A stretch of 64,000 nt of DNA. Source: Marinomonas sargassi (lineage in GTDB: Bacteria; Pseudomonadota; Gammaproteobacteria; Pseudomonadales; Marinomonadaceae). A program made the position numbers and the translations under genes. The stretch spans positions 62,001 through 126,000 of the forward strand of contig NZ_JAOVZB010000002.1 in NCBI RefSeq assembly GCF_025716875.1, read 5' to 3'. A model generated the notes under the pieces. That model did not search any database and was not told where the DNA came from. It saw only the letters and a list, made by a program, of their open reading frames with translations. Below are positions 20,518 through 30,139 of the stretch, in pieces (positions within the stretch are counted from its first letter, which is position 1; each line of letters begins with the position of its first letter).

Positions 20518-21075
20518 TCACTCATCTTTCATCAATAAATACGATTTACCCGCACTTATGATACCTACTCCTTTACCAAGCTCATTTTCCACTGGCTGCA
20601 GCTCATTCATTAACGCATAAAATACATTTCGGCTTATTAATGCTTTCATTCCATAGCGCATAGAAACATACGGCCGCTCTTCACTTTTCCCTTCATTTTT
20701 AAAAGGCTCTAACCAAAGATCACTATTTATGCCTATTTGAAGAATATCTTGCGTCAGTGTTTGTAACTCAAGAGTTTGACCTTTATCTGTTTCTAGCCAG
20801 CGCCACTCAGTCACAAGAAATGGCGCATCTTCCACCTGAATTCGAACTTTTTCTACGGGCGTTACTAAAAAATAGTCGCCATTTTCAAACCAAAGAATGC
20901 GACTAAACATACGCACCATAGCAGGCCGAGAAATTTTTCCACCTTCATGAACCCAATCACCGTTAGACTTAACAATCAAATCCATATCGCCACAAAATTC
21001 CGGAGCCCATAGATGCACAGGCGGCAAGTCGTTTTGGTCAAACCTTTTAAGCCCTTTTAATTCTATCGTCGTCAC
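20518..21075 (-). CDS. DUF1285 family protein
   Basis: A 185-residue cytoplasmic protein. PPVHLWAPEFCGDMDL, GDWVHEGGKISRPAMVRMFSRIL and YFLVTPVEKVRIQVEDAPF are the hallmark blocks of DUF1285, a fold of unknown function common in gammaproteobacteria. No catalytic signature is obvious. It is 64 bp upstream of the DEAD-box gene on the same strand and divergent from the MTHFR-like gene. Confidence 0.82.
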   Translation of the reverse strand: MTTIELKGLKRFDQNDLPPVHLWAPEFCGDMDLIVKSNGDWVHEGGKISRPAMVRMFSRILWFENGDYFLVTPVEKVRIQVEDAPFLVTEWRWLETDKGQTLELQTLTQDILQIGINSDLWLEPFKNEGKSEERPYVSMRYGMKALISRNVFYALMNELQPVENELGKGVGIISAGKSYLLMKDE

Positions 21076-21300
21076 ACCTTAAGCCCCCAGTTAGATATGA
21101 AACCAAATTTTCATTAGTAACATATTAACTTACTTCACATCACCTACAATATTATTCAACTTTAAAGCAAAGCCTTGAATTAAATTCACTGTTAGAATAG
21201 TTCAAATCTAATCAGGCGAGCTTCCATCAATATTCTAATGAGGCCGCATGATAATTTATACCAAGGCATTTAAAGCCATATTCTTTCAGAGCACAGAATT

Positions 21301-22257
21301 ATGACATCCGAGTTGAGTAAAAAATTTCAAGACCCTAGTCGAGGGGTGTATTTCATCGGCACAACACCACCAAAGTCGACATTTGAAGAACCTAAATTAG
21401 AAGAAGTAAGCCAGAAACTGCTTGAACGCCTTGAACATATTGAAGTAGATGGGCTCATTGTTTACGACATTCAAGATGAAACTAGCCGAATTGACAAGCC
21501 ACGTCCATTCCCTTTTATGGAAACCCATGACCCTAGAGCATGGTCAAAACGCTTAAGCCAAGCATCTGGCAAACCTGTCATTACCTATAAGTCTGTTTCT
21601 TCCCGTAGCTCTGAAGAGTTTTCAAATTGGCTTTCTGAAGCTTGGCAAGATTACAATATTCGTGATTTGGTTCTGGTTGGCGCCCCCTCCTCTGACGGCG
21701 ATATTAAGCTCCCTCTGCCACAAGCTTATAAGACACTAGAAGCATCTGCCCACCCTTTTAATCTTGGGGGAGTGACCATAGCAGAACGCCACGCTAAGAA
21801 AGGGGATGAACATCAGCGCTTGATGAAGAAAACAGAAGCGGGCTGTGAATTCTTTATATCGCAGGCTGTCTATAACCCTCAGGCTACAGCAGACCTTATC
21901 AGCCAATACGCTAGAGCGTGTAAAGAACAAGAGCAGACGCCGAAGCGTATCATTCTTACTTTTACACCTTGCGGTAGTGCCAAAACCTTAGAGTTCATGG
22001 AATGGTTAGGTATATCTGTACCGGACGCCACTAAGCACAGAATTCTAGATTCAGAAGCGCCATTAGCAGAATCAATCAAAATCTGCCGTAACGCACTCGA
22101 ACAGATTATCGAAACCGCATTGCCGCTTGGTGTGCCGCTTGGCCTTAACATTGAAAGCCTAACTAACCGTAAAGAAGAAATAGACGCTTCTATTCAGTTA
22201 TACAAGCTACTTAGGGCAACACTGGATCTTAAATTAGCAGAACAAGCTATCCAATAA
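21301..22257 (+). CDS. Methylenetetrahydrofolate reductase-like protein
   Basis: A 318-residue TIM-barrel protein related to the MetF/MTHFR flavoenzyme superfamily. Visible features are an alternating beta/alpha layout, LVLVGAPSSDG near residue 125, the AERHAKKGDEHQRLMKKTEAGCEFFISQAVY segment (the equivalent of the conserved K..AGA.FF.TQ block of MetF) and a Pro/Gly-rich C-terminus. It is more divergent than housekeeping MetF, so the substrate may differ. It overlaps the convergent heptosyltransferase by 11 bp. Confidence 0.62.
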   Translation: MTSELSKKFQDPSRGVYFIGTTPPKSTFEEPKLEEVSQKLLERLEHIEVDGLIVYDIQDETSRIDKPRPFPFMETHDPRAWSKRLSQASGKPVITYKSVSSRSSEEFSNWLSEAWQDYNIRDLVLVGAPSSDGDIKLPLPQAYKTLEASAHPFNLGGVTIAERHAKKGDEHQRLMKKTEAGCEFFISQAVYNPQATADLISQYARACKEQEQTPKRIILTFTPCGSAKTLEFMEWLGISVPDATKHRILDSEAPLAESIKICRNALEQIIETALPLGVPLGLNIESLTNRKEEIDASIQLYKLLRATLDLKLAEQAIQ

Positions 22258-23260
22258 CTTGTTCTAACTTAGAAAGCACTTCTTCGACACGAATATGCTG
22301 CATGGCCTTCGGGTCATGCACACGTGTAGACCATTTCAACTCAGAGAGCGGCTTTTCATACTCTTGTTCTACAAGCTCTTGATAAACGCTCACTACCTTA
22401 TCTAAATCCTGATAAGGGCCAGTTCTTTCCGGATTTGAGTGAGCATATAGCCCCAAAACAGGCGCTCCAACCAAAGTCGCCATATGGGCAGGACCAGTAT
22501 CAGGGCTAATGACTAGCACTGCCCCTTTCAAAACAGACAACATGACATCTAACTTGGTTTTACCAACAAGATTAATAATCTGACCTTGTCGCTCTCCAAT
22601 CACCTCAAGCGCAAACGACTTTTCTTCGTCAGAAGGGCCGCCAGTAATCACTGGGCAGATTCCTTTATCTAAAAGCTTATCAAGCACAGCATGATAGCCC
22701 TCTAGCGTCCAGTTACGCTCTGAATTGGAAGCAGAAGGATTAAGAACAACATATGAGCTTGGCAAGTCTAAATCAGCCTTAGGTAACACAAGATCACAGG
22801 GTAAATTAGGCTTATCCACCCCAAGTACATTTGCTAAAGACAAAAACGAGTCGAGGACATGTTGCCCTTTAGGCTCAGGCGCCTGCTCGTTAACAAACCA
22901 ATGTTGTTTTTCGCGGGAGTGGGATAAAGCAAAACCAATACGTCGTTTTGCTTTAATCATGCGAGATACCATACTTGCTCGTAAAGACCATTGCATATGC
23001 AGTAGCACATCAAAGTGAAATGACTTTAATTGTCTACGCAAAGCAAACAAACCTGAGTAGCCGCTTTTTTTATCATACTCCACTACATTAATGCCCTCTA
23101 ATAAGCGAACTAAATTCGCCTCTAAGGGGGAAGTTATCCATGTAACCTGCATATTAGGGTGCTTTTTCATCACGGCTTGTACGACAGCCATGGCATGACA
23201 AACATCCCCTAAAGCAGACAAACGAACGACAGCCAAATGCTGAATACTCTGTTGCGACAT
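22247..23260 (-). CDS. Glycosyltransferase family 9 (heptosyltransferase type)
   Basis: A 337-residue ADP-heptose:LPS heptosyltransferase family enzyme (GT-B fold). The N-terminal RLSALGDVCHAMAVV, the mid-protein NPSASNSERNWTLEGY and the late ISPDTGPAHMATLVGAPVLGLYAHSNPERTGPY are diagnostic. It would add a heptose to the LPS inner core on the cytoplasmic face. Divergent kdkA and then lpxL lie 104 bp away, forming a lipid A/core group. Whether it is heptosyltransferase I, II or III is not clear. Confidence 0.87.
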   Translation of the reverse strand: MSQQSIQHLAVVRLSALGDVCHAMAVVQAVMKKHPNMQVTWITSPLEANLVRLLEGINVVEYDKKSGYSGLFALRRQLKSFHFDVLLHMQWSLRASMVSRMIKAKRRIGFALSHSREKQHWFVNEQAPEPKGQHVLDSFLSLANVLGVDKPNLPCDLVLPKADLDLPSSYVVLNPSASNSERNWTLEGYHAVLDKLLDKGICPVITGGPSDEEKSFALEVIGERQGQIINLVGKTKLDVMLSVLKGAVLVISPDTGPAHMATLVGAPVLGLYAHSNPERTGPYQDLDKVVSVYQELVEQEYEKPLSELKWSTRVHDPKAMQHIRVEEVLSKLEQVIG

Positions 23261-23364
23261 ATAGATCTCTAGTGCTGCTAAAATTCAGCAAGTATTATAG
23301 AATAGTCACCCTTGAATGTGTCCATATTTATGGCCATAAGAAAAATTGAATTGAAGCGAGCCCT

Positions 23365-24075
23365 ATGCCACAAGCCACTCCATTGTCGCCAAAGACCTTT
23401 TTGTTAAAAAGTGACTTAGCACAACCTATTACAGAAGCTTGGTTTGACCCTGATTTTTGGCATTCTCAACAAGCATTAGCAGGCACAGGCAATGGCCGAG
23501 GCGCGGTATGGTTTGTAGATAGCCAATACGGCCAATTTGTCATCCGCCGTTATCGTCGCGGAGGGTTAATCTCCAAGTTTAATAAGTCCTCATTTTTATT
23601 TACAACTCAACAAACCACTCGCCCGTGGCAAGAGCTTGAGCTATTAGAAAAAATGCGTGAATTAGACCTCCCTGTCCCCAAACCGGTTGGTGGCCTATAT
23701 TCTATTAAATATGGTTTTTACCAAGCCTCATTATTAATCGAAACCATCCCCAACGCGGAAGATTTGTTTACATTAATAAAAAGCAAAGAAAGCTCACACC
23801 TTCCTTGGCATGATATTGGTAAAATCATTAGGCGCTTTCATGATTGCGATATTTACCACTCGGACTTAAATTGTCACAACATCATGATAGATAAAGACGC
23901 CAAAATTTGGCTTATCGATTTTGATAAATGCCAACAAAAAACAGGCGATGCGTATTGGAAACAAGCCAACATAGATCGTTTAAAGCGCTCATTAGATAAA
24001 GAGTCCAATTTACACAATACTTTTAACGTATCAGAAGAGATGTGGCTGTCTTTTCTGGAGGGATACAATGGCTAA
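23365..24075 (+). CDS. kdkA: 3-deoxy-D-manno-octulosonic acid (Kdo) kinase
   Basis: Phosphorylates Kdo in the LPS inner core, as in organisms with a single Kdo on lipid A. The 236-residue kinase-like protein shows the KdkA N-terminal region (AWFDPDFW, GRGAVWFV, FVIRRYRRGG), the catalytic loop HSDLNCHNIM and the metal site WLIDFDKC. It overlaps lpxL by 8 bp, so both are co-expressed. Confidence 0.9.
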   Translation: MPQATPLSPKTFLLKSDLAQPITEAWFDPDFWHSQQALAGTGNGRGAVWFVDSQYGQFVIRRYRRGGLISKFNKSSFLFTTQQTTRPWQELELLEKMRELDLPVPKPVGGLYSIKYGFYQASLLIETIPNAEDLFTLIKSKESSHLPWHDIGKIIRRFHDCDIYHSDLNCHNIMIDKDAKIWLIDFDKCQQKTGDAYWKQANIDRLKRSLDKESNLHNTFNVSEEMWLSFLEGYNG

Positions 24076-24988
24076 GCAAAGCACACTGAATAAGAGCATT
24101 AAAGAATTTATTGGCCCTAAACACTGGCCAACATGGATTGGAATGGGCATTGCGTACTTATTAAGTTTTCTACCTTGGTCCGCCCTTCAAGGTGTAGGTA
24201 AAGTACTAGGTAAAGTCTTATATTTGGTTGCTTCACGACGCCGCCATATATGCGATGTGAACTTCAAAATTTGCTATCCAGACATGACGAAAGCAGAAAG
24301 AATCAAGCTCACTAAAGAACACTTTGAAAGCCAAGGACAAGGTCTACTAGAAACCTTTGCCTCATGGTTTCAGAACAAAAACCGCTTTGCTTCAAAGATC
24401 ACTTTTGAAGGTGAGGAAGTTATCAAAGATGTGCTAGAGAGAGGCCGAGGCTGCATTCTTATTAGCGGCCACTTTTCTCCTTTAGACATCTGTGGAAGCC
24501 AAGTCCCTCGCATCCTAGATGTTCACCCAATTTACAAATTACAAAGAAACCCTGTTTTAAACTGGGTAATGGAAAGGCAACGCAAAGCCCTCTTCAGCAA
24601 AACAATTGAACGAAGAAGCATGCGAGAAGTGCTAAAGTCTCTGAAACAAAACAAAGCGGTTTGGTATGCGGTTGACCAAGATTATGGCCGATCAGACTCT
24701 GTTTTTGCACCTTTCTACGGACGCGAGTGCGCGACCATCGCACACATAGCCCGCATTTCAAAAATGACCAATGCGCCCGTTGTACTTTACGATTACGGTA
24801 GAACTCAAACAGGTTACCACTTAAGCTTTTCTGAAGTAATAGACTTCCCTACAAAAGACGATGTAGAAAACGCGACACGAATGAACTCATTAATGGAAAC
24901 GGCCATTGAGAAAAAACGAGAGCAATATTTTTGGGGGCACCGCCGCTTTAAAACACAAGTAAATAAAGCTGATCCTTCTCCATATTAA
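24068..24988 (+). CDS. lpxL: Kdo2-lipid A lauroyl-type acyltransferase
   Basis: A 306-residue inner-membrane acyltransferase (LpxL/LpxM/LpxP family) that adds a secondary acyl chain to lipid A. A hydrophobic anchor (about 22-45) precedes the catalytic motif GHFSPLD (H then D four residues on) and the later DQDYG and AHIARISKMTNAPVV blocks. LpxL is favoured over LpxM by overall pattern, but this is not certain. It is translationally coupled to kdkA. Confidence 0.87.
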   Translation: MAKQSTLNKSIKEFIGPKHWPTWIGMGIAYLLSFLPWSALQGVGKVLGKVLYLVASRRRHICDVNFKICYPDMTKAERIKLTKEHFESQGQGLLETFASWFQNKNRFASKITFEGEEVIKDVLERGRGCILISGHFSPLDICGSQVPRILDVHPIYKLQRNPVLNWVMERQRKALFSKTIERRSMREVLKSLKQNKAVWYAVDQDYGRSDSVFAPFYGRECATIAHIARISKMTNAPVVLYDYGRTQTGYHLSFSEVIDFPTKDDVENATRMNSLMETAIEKKREQYFWGHRRFKTQVNKADPSPY

Positions 24989-25018
24989 GAAGCTTCTATA
25001 TACGGTACGGGGCTGAGC

Positions 25019-25056
25019 AAAACCCATTAAATAGAATATCTATTAAATGGGTTTTT
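25019..25056 (+). terminator. Intrinsic terminator downstream of lpxL
   Basis: AAAACCCATT pairs with AATGGGTTTT, with an inner AATAG/CTATT extension and one A-A mismatch, ending in a T5 run. It ends the kdkA-lpxL transcript and may also serve cti from the other side. Confidence 0.85.
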
Positions 25057-25122
25057 ATTGTTTATTAGCAGCTCCTCATAGCACTACACCATCAAGAAAG
25101 TGATATTAATCGTATTGCTAAA

Positions 25123-27471
25123 CTAACGGTTTTCCAAACGATTATAGTCCAAAATACCACTTTCTCTTGGCCTGTCTATTGAGTTTAGATTGGCTATAGC
25201 ATCGCTAATAAGCCAGAAATTTGGGTGTGTTCGTCGGACACCAAAATCATCCAAAAGTACTGTATAGTCCTTCCGAGATTTTAATCTAGAAACTTGATCG
25301 ACCCAATTTATCAATTCGCTCTCTTCAACCTGCATCAAGACATTCGGGTAATCTCCCAATACACCTTTTACAATCGTAACGCTATCTTCTGCAGGTAATC
25401 GAGTCGAGGCCTCACCCAATAAGCTAGAAATATTCGAATGGGCTTTGTTATGAATCAGGCTTAGCACTTCTGCAGGATCACCTTGCTTGGTAATTAAAAT
25501 AGTGGCGACATCAGGCAAGAAAGCTAATCCACCGCCCTGAACTGTCTGAAGTTTATGAAGAGCTTTTATATGTGCCGAAGATAAGTCGCTTTGCTCTAGG
25601 TCATAACTGTAATCGAGCACGTTGGCCAGGTTTTGACGCAGTTTTTCATAGAGTTCAGCTTGACGGTCGTTAGTTTGATATTGGATTTGAGTATCTCGGT
25701 CCATTTTTATGTAATCACTGAAAATATAATTTTTGATAGTCTGACTCACGTCTCGATACCAATACTTACGTATTTCTTCTCTATCCTTTTTGGGCAACAG
25801 CATTAAGAAGTTCATTTCCCCTTCCATGCGTAAAAAATCCATATATAAGCGTGTTACCAACTGATGACCTATATTGCCGTATACATCAAACCCAGCAACT
25901 AATAGATAGTGAATGCGCTCCAATAAAGGATAATCAATAATCCATGAAGTTTTAGGGTGTTGTCCAACCATTCCTCTGACAACGGAAGCATTATCAAAAT
26001 GCCGAAAAATAGTCAGTACTGCATTTTGATTATTACCGTCACCATCCCACAAAATATTTAAATCCAATGGGATTTTTTTGGCGACATCACTTTCAATTAA
26101 ATCTGCTTTTGCAGAAAGGTAAGATTTTTGTTGCTCAGAAAAGATCACCCATGAAGCCAAAGGCAATGTATTGCTGGTACCAACAGCAGGAAGATCAAGC
26201 CCTTGTACTTGATCTTCAAGATAGTCAGCTGATGTTTTATTCTGCCCAAGCTCAGGTTCAAGAAAGTAGACCCAAAACTGTTCATTAATGACATTTACCG
26301 CCACTTGACCTCGGCACACAGGCCCTTTAATAAATGCCATAATGGTATTTTGAGCATGATCTAATAAGAAGCGATAACGCGCATGCGAAGGAATCTCGCG
26401 AAAAACCTTAAAGGGGTTGGTCGCCACTTCTCTGGAATAGCCAGGATCTTTTGTTACTTGATAATCTTCACCATAAAAATAAGATATCCAGCGAGTATAA
26501 CGAGCCTCATCTAGCTGCATAGGAATATGGTTTTTTTGTACTTTGGTTTCATGATCAACTACAAGGCGATAGTACACCTTGTCAACACCAGGATGGTCAT
26601 AAGGTCGACGTGTTGCGATGCGGTCAACAGGTTCTCCCGTCGGTGTTTTAGATCGTACTAATTGAAAGCGGTAATCTTCACCATCATCAATATACAAGCG
26701 ATACAAATACAAATGTTCATAGATGTAGCGTGAGATCAGCTGACTTTTTAAGTCATCACCATTGAGCCGAGACTCCCATAACTCGACTTGTCTCTGCAAT
26801 GATAATGGCAGTGCTTTTGCGGCTGGCATTTTTCCTCCCTTAGCCAACCAGCGAGTCAAAATACCATATTCATTATTAGTTAATGCTGGCAGTCCATACG
26901 GCATTCCCCAGTTTGGGTAATCTTTTTCAAACTGAGAATACGCTTCGATGCTTGAACACTGTTGCTCACGCGCTAACGAAAAATCATAATCATCAGATAA
27001 AATAGGTTGTGTGAACTCACCTTGTTTTTTGCGTAAGGCTATTGAACGATAAAGTAAGCTACCTTGTAAGTTCGCAGATGGTGATTGTCCACGCTCATTC
27101 AAAACAGGGTGAAACCCTTTCTTTCGCCACTCTTGAGTATTTTGGGCATCAATAAACAACCGTGTCGGTGTCGCTGCTAATAAACGAGTTCCATCATACA
27201 CCAGATCTTTTGAGCCACCTCGTTCAATGCCTGCAGATGTCGTTAACTTAAGCTGGCAAGGTGCATCGTAACAAGCATGACAGGACACGCAGCGAGTCTC
27301 TAGAATTGGTTTAACTTGCTCATTGTAAAAGGCTTCATTTTCTTCACTAACGTTACTAAAACGATTCGAAGGGTTTTCGACACCAAAAAGGTTGTCAAAT
27401 TGATGTGTCGCGTATGCAGTACAACCAGATACCAGCATAAAAAAGCAAAGAAGAGTTAACCACCGAGACAT
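25123..27471 (-). CDS. cti: Fatty acid cis/trans isomerase with c-type haem motif
   Basis: Cti converts cis-unsaturated membrane fatty acids to trans under solvent or heat stress, acting in the periplasm. The 782-residue protein has a signal with a possible lipobox (MLVSGC), the haem-binding CVSCH at residues 61-65 within RCVSCHACYDAPCQLK, and a long Cti domain. It has its own upstream region with AAGGAA 7 nt before the ATG. Length and motif agree with the Pseudomonas/Vibrio enzymes. Confidence 0.93.
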   Translation of the reverse strand: MSRWLTLLCFFMLVSGCTAYATHQFDNLFGVENPSNRFSNVSEENEAFYNEQVKPILETRCVSCHACYDAPCQLKLTTSAGIERGGSKDLVYDGTRLLAATPTRLFIDAQNTQEWRKKGFHPVLNERGQSPSANLQGSLLYRSIALRKKQGEFTQPILSDDYDFSLAREQQCSSIEAYSQFEKDYPNWGMPYGLPALTNNEYGILTRWLAKGGKMPAAKALPLSLQRQVELWESRLNGDDLKSQLISRYIYEHLYLYRLYIDDGEDYRFQLVRSKTPTGEPVDRIATRRPYDHPGVDKVYYRLVVDHETKVQKNHIPMQLDEARYTRWISYFYGEDYQVTKDPGYSREVATNPFKVFREIPSHARYRFLLDHAQNTIMAFIKGPVCRGQVAVNVINEQFWVYFLEPELGQNKTSADYLEDQVQGLDLPAVGTSNTLPLASWVIFSEQQKSYLSAKADLIESDVAKKIPLDLNILWDGDGNNQNAVLTIFRHFDNASVVRGMVGQHPKTSWIIDYPLLERIHYLLVAGFDVYGNIGHQLVTRLYMDFLRMEGEMNFLMLLPKKDREEIRKYWYRDVSQTIKNYIFSDYIKMDRDTQIQYQTNDRQAELYEKLRQNLANVLDYSYDLEQSDLSSAHIKALHKLQTVQGGGLAFLPDVATILITKQGDPAEVLSLIHNKAHSNISSLLGEASTRLPAEDSVTIVKGVLGDYPNVLMQVEESELINWVDQVSRLKSRKDYTVLLDDFGVRRTHPNFWLISDAIANLNSIDRPRESGILDYNRLENR

Positions 27472-27807
27472 AAAGTATTTCCTTTGGTCACTTCAAAAAA
27501 TAGGTAAACTAAAACCCACTTACAATTGAGTTGTATTCAGCCGGTTTAAGTAGATTCAAGATAGCTAATTAAGAAAAGGAAAAGCAAGGAAGCTCATCTG
27601 GGGTACATCCAACGAATTACTCTCCAGCGAGCTGAATGTAAATGGTTCACTCAAGGTTAAATTACTTAACAAAAAATGTTAGTGCACTGTTAGGGCAGGT
27701 ACAGAAAACACTCTATTATAATCAATAATTTACAAGTGACTTCACACCTATGAAGTCACACTCCATTAAATAATTCATGTAAATCATTGAAGCCAATGAG
27801 ACGCTAG
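27472..27807. other. Intergenic region upstream of cti
   Basis: A 336-bp gene-less stretch carrying the cti promoter region. It includes a perfect 9-bp hairpin, GTGACTTCA-6-TGAAGTCAC (27736-27759), just downstream of the acidic-protein gene on the minus strand; this lacks a T-run and is only a weak terminator candidate. Nothing else was recognised. Confidence 0.5.
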
Positions 27808-28416
27808 CTACTTATCTTCCTCGTCAACAAGCATATCATCGTCAGGGTAATCTTCCGATAACTCGTAAGCTTCTTCGCCCATATCATCATTAGCAAGTAG
27901 CAAAGCTTCTTCATAGGAACCACCAAACTCAATACGAGTGATGTCATATAAATCATAATCAAAGGTTTCATCAAACCAGCGCGCATCAGAGCCAATTTCT
28001 TCTAGCTCGTAAGTGACAGCATCTGCTCGTATTATACGGCCTATCTCACAGCTGTCTGGTTCTACTTCTTCACGATGCAGTGTTACTAGGCCAAACTCTT
28101 CACTTATATCAGTCAACAATACTGCCAAGTCGTCGAGATCGACTTCTGGATCAACAACTTCTTCTTCACGAAGCTCTAACACTTTCTTTTGAAAATCATT
28201 GAAAGGGGCTGGGTGAACAAAATCACTAATATCTTCTAAAAACAGGATTTGATAGCCATTCAATCGAACACTTTCATCTACCAATTGAAGCAGAACCATT
28301 TCTTCATTGGCATCCACAACAAAACCATCAGTCCAATTATCTGGTCCATCCAGTTCTTCACGAAATATACGAACAACATTATTTCGCGTGCGGGCTTTCT
28401 CTAATTCGATGAGCAT
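27808..28416 (-). CDS. Hypothetical strongly acidic protein
   Basis: A 202-residue cytoplasmic protein that I do not recognise. It has no signal peptide or membrane span. Asp and Glu are very abundant, with clusters such as EEEVVDPEVDLDD and a tail DYPDDDMLVDEEDK. The first 60 residues (NNVVRIFREELDG, GFVVDANEEMVLLQLVD) look like a small Sm-like or WYL-like beta barrel, but this is a guess. It lies downstream of the yacL-like gene with a 70-bp gap and may belong to the rbgA transcript. Confidence 0.75.
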   Translation of the reverse strand: MLIELEKARTRNNVVRIFREELDGPDNWTDGFVVDANEEMVLLQLVDESVRLNGYQILFLEDISDFVHPAPFNDFQKKVLELREEEVVDPEVDLDDLAVLLTDISEEFGLVTLHREEVEPDSCEIGRIIRADAVTYELEEIGSDARWFDETFDYDLYDITRIEFGGSYEEALLLANDDMGEEAYELSEDYPDDDMLVDEEDK

Positions 28417-28486
28417 ATCGGATCCCTTAAAAAAACATAAAAAAATAAACTTCGGCTAGTGTAAACCTAGCCAGCGCAAGGAACAA

Positions 28487-28867
28487 CTATTGCAGCACCT
28501 CATACCAGCTTTCGACCATTTTAATAAGGTCTTCTAAACCGCATTCTGCTTGAATACCATCCGTCGATGCGCGATAAAAACTATCTTGTGAATCAAACAT
28601 GGCTTTAATTTCTTCTTCTGCAGATTGCATATCCACTTGTCTTGAAACCAAAGTACCCTCTTCGCTAAAGATCACTTTAAAGGGGCCATGATTGAACTCT
28701 GTCACTTCTTTATCCGCTTCGGCTAATCGGGCAGCGACTAACACTTTTTGTACTGTCTCTACATCTTTCAAATACACAGATACCCATTCAGCAATCGCTG
28801 AAAATTGATAATCTGTTTGTACTTTGTAACTACTTTCTTCCTGATCAAAGGCTATTTCATAGTCCAT
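28487..28867 (-). CDS. yacL: UPF0231 (YacL) family protein
   Basis: A 126-residue acidic cytoplasmic protein. The N-terminal MDYEIAFD and the C-terminal GLEDLIKMVESWYEVLQ match the UPF0231/YacL family, whose function is unknown. It follows rbgA by 22 bp on the same strand, which suggests an operon. The AGGGGAGG-rich site before the ATG is strong. Confidence 0.8.
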   Translation of the reverse strand: MDYEIAFDQEESSYKVQTDYQFSAIAEWVSVYLKDVETVQKVLVAARLAEADKEVTEFNHGPFKVIFSEEGTLVSRQVDMQSAEEEIKAMFDSQDSFYRASTDGIQAECGLEDLIKMVESWYEVLQ

Positions 28868-28889
28868 AACCTTTTCCTCCCCTTGTTAA

Positions 28890-29855
28890 CTATTTGTCAT
28901 GTTTCTTATCTTGGTAAGCACGCTGACTCGCTTGTTGACGTTGAGGCATAGCGGCAGCCAATCGGGCTTGTTTAGCGGCTTCTTTTTTCGCCTTGGCTTC
29001 TTCTACCAGAAGCTCTTCACGGGCGATCATCTCTGGCGTTTCCATGATATAAGGGCCAATAATTCCGCCCCTAACATCATTCAAAAATACCTCAGCAGCT
29101 TTGTGCATATCTATCTTGCCACCAGCGCGCAAAGCACCTCTTTTTGAGCCAATGATTTTTAACAGTTCATAGGCATCTGAAACTTTTTCTTTTAGCTTGT
29201 AGCGGGTAGCTAATGCATCCCAATAATCACTGATAAAAAAGGCTAAGCCAACTAGAGCCACATCTTCATAATCAATCGCAGTATCACGTACCGCTCCGGT
29301 TACGGCTAAACGGTAGCTGGCATCTGGGTTTTCGATTTTTGGCCATAGAATTCCGGGGGTATCAAGAATCTGAAAGCCTTCTGTGACTTTCAGTTTTTGC
29401 TGCGATTTGGTGACAGCAGGCTCATCGCCCACTTTCGCTATTCGTCGCCCAAGTAGAGCGTTCATCAGACTAGACTTACCAACATTTGGAATACCTGCGA
29501 TCATGGCACGTATTGGCTTTTCCGCACTGCCTCTATGTGGCACCATCTGCTTTACCCAATGGCTTATTTTACTGACATCGGCCTTGTCTAATGTCGAAAA
29601 AGGATGGGCTAATATACCTTCATTACCCGCCCAATGCTTGAGCCATAAATCCAAGCGGTCTTTATCTGCTAAGTCTTTTTTGTTTAATAAACGGAGGACA
29701 GGAACGTCACCCCTTAATGTGCTTAACATTGGGTTTTGACTAGAGTCAGGAATGCGAGAATCTAATACCTCAATAACCACATCGACCTGTGTCATGACAT
29801 CTTCGATTTCTCGACGTGCCTTGTTCATGTGCCCCGGATACCACTGAACGCTCAC
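28890..29855 (-). CDS. ylqF: Ribosome biogenesis GTPase (YlqF/RbgA)
   Basis: A circularly permuted GTPase of 321 residues that acts in large-subunit maturation. G4 (LLNKKDLAD) precedes G1 (IAGIPNVGKSSLMN) and G3 (DTPGILWP), the permuted order. The N-terminal QWYPGHMNKARRE is the family hallmark. A basic and Gln-rich tail follows (AKKEAAKQARLAAAMPQRQQ). It probably leads an operon with the UPF0231 and acidic genes. Confidence 0.93.
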   Translation of the reverse strand: MSVQWYPGHMNKARREIEDVMTQVDVVIEVLDSRIPDSSQNPMLSTLRGDVPVLRLLNKKDLADKDRLDLWLKHWAGNEGILAHPFSTLDKADVSKISHWVKQMVPHRGSAEKPIRAMIAGIPNVGKSSLMNALLGRRIAKVGDEPAVTKSQQKLKVTEGFQILDTPGILWPKIENPDASYRLAVTGAVRDTAIDYEDVALVGLAFFISDYWDALATRYKLKEKVSDAYELLKIIGSKRGALRAGGKIDMHKAAEVFLNDVRGGIIGPYIMETPEMIAREELLVEEAKAKKEAAKQARLAAAMPQRQQASQRAYQDKKHDK

Positions 29856-30024
29856 CTAATCCCCCTTTATACCTAGTATTTTTTCGGTGGCGGATTCTAC
29901 CACAACTTCTATAAAGAGTAGGAAAAATCCTCTTCCCTAACAACTGAAGACATAGCTTCCATGGAGAGAGCCCCATCTAAGAGAATGAAAGTTAGACGAA
30001 AAACAAAGAAAGTACCTATACTGA

Positions 30025-30139
30025 ATATTGTCGAACAAACAAGAATATGGAACCTGCCGTAAACTTCTATTATTCGATCATTGCTCGATCGGCTTAATCA
30101 TAGACCTGTTTGCCGAGGTGCATTCGCCTCGGCTTTTTT
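30025..30139 (+). ncRNA. Candidate small RNA with intrinsic terminator, antisense to the acpH 3' end
   Basis: On the plus strand a GC-rich hairpin, GCCGAGG (30112-30118) with CCTCGGC (30127-30133), is followed at once by T6 (30134-30139). No plus-strand protein gene ends here: the hairpin lies within the last codons of acpH on the other strand. A TATACT box ends just upstream of about 30025 with a poor -35, so the 5' end is a guess. A short inner inverted repeat (GATC-7-GATC) sits mid-molecule. No known family was recognised. Confidence 0.33.
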
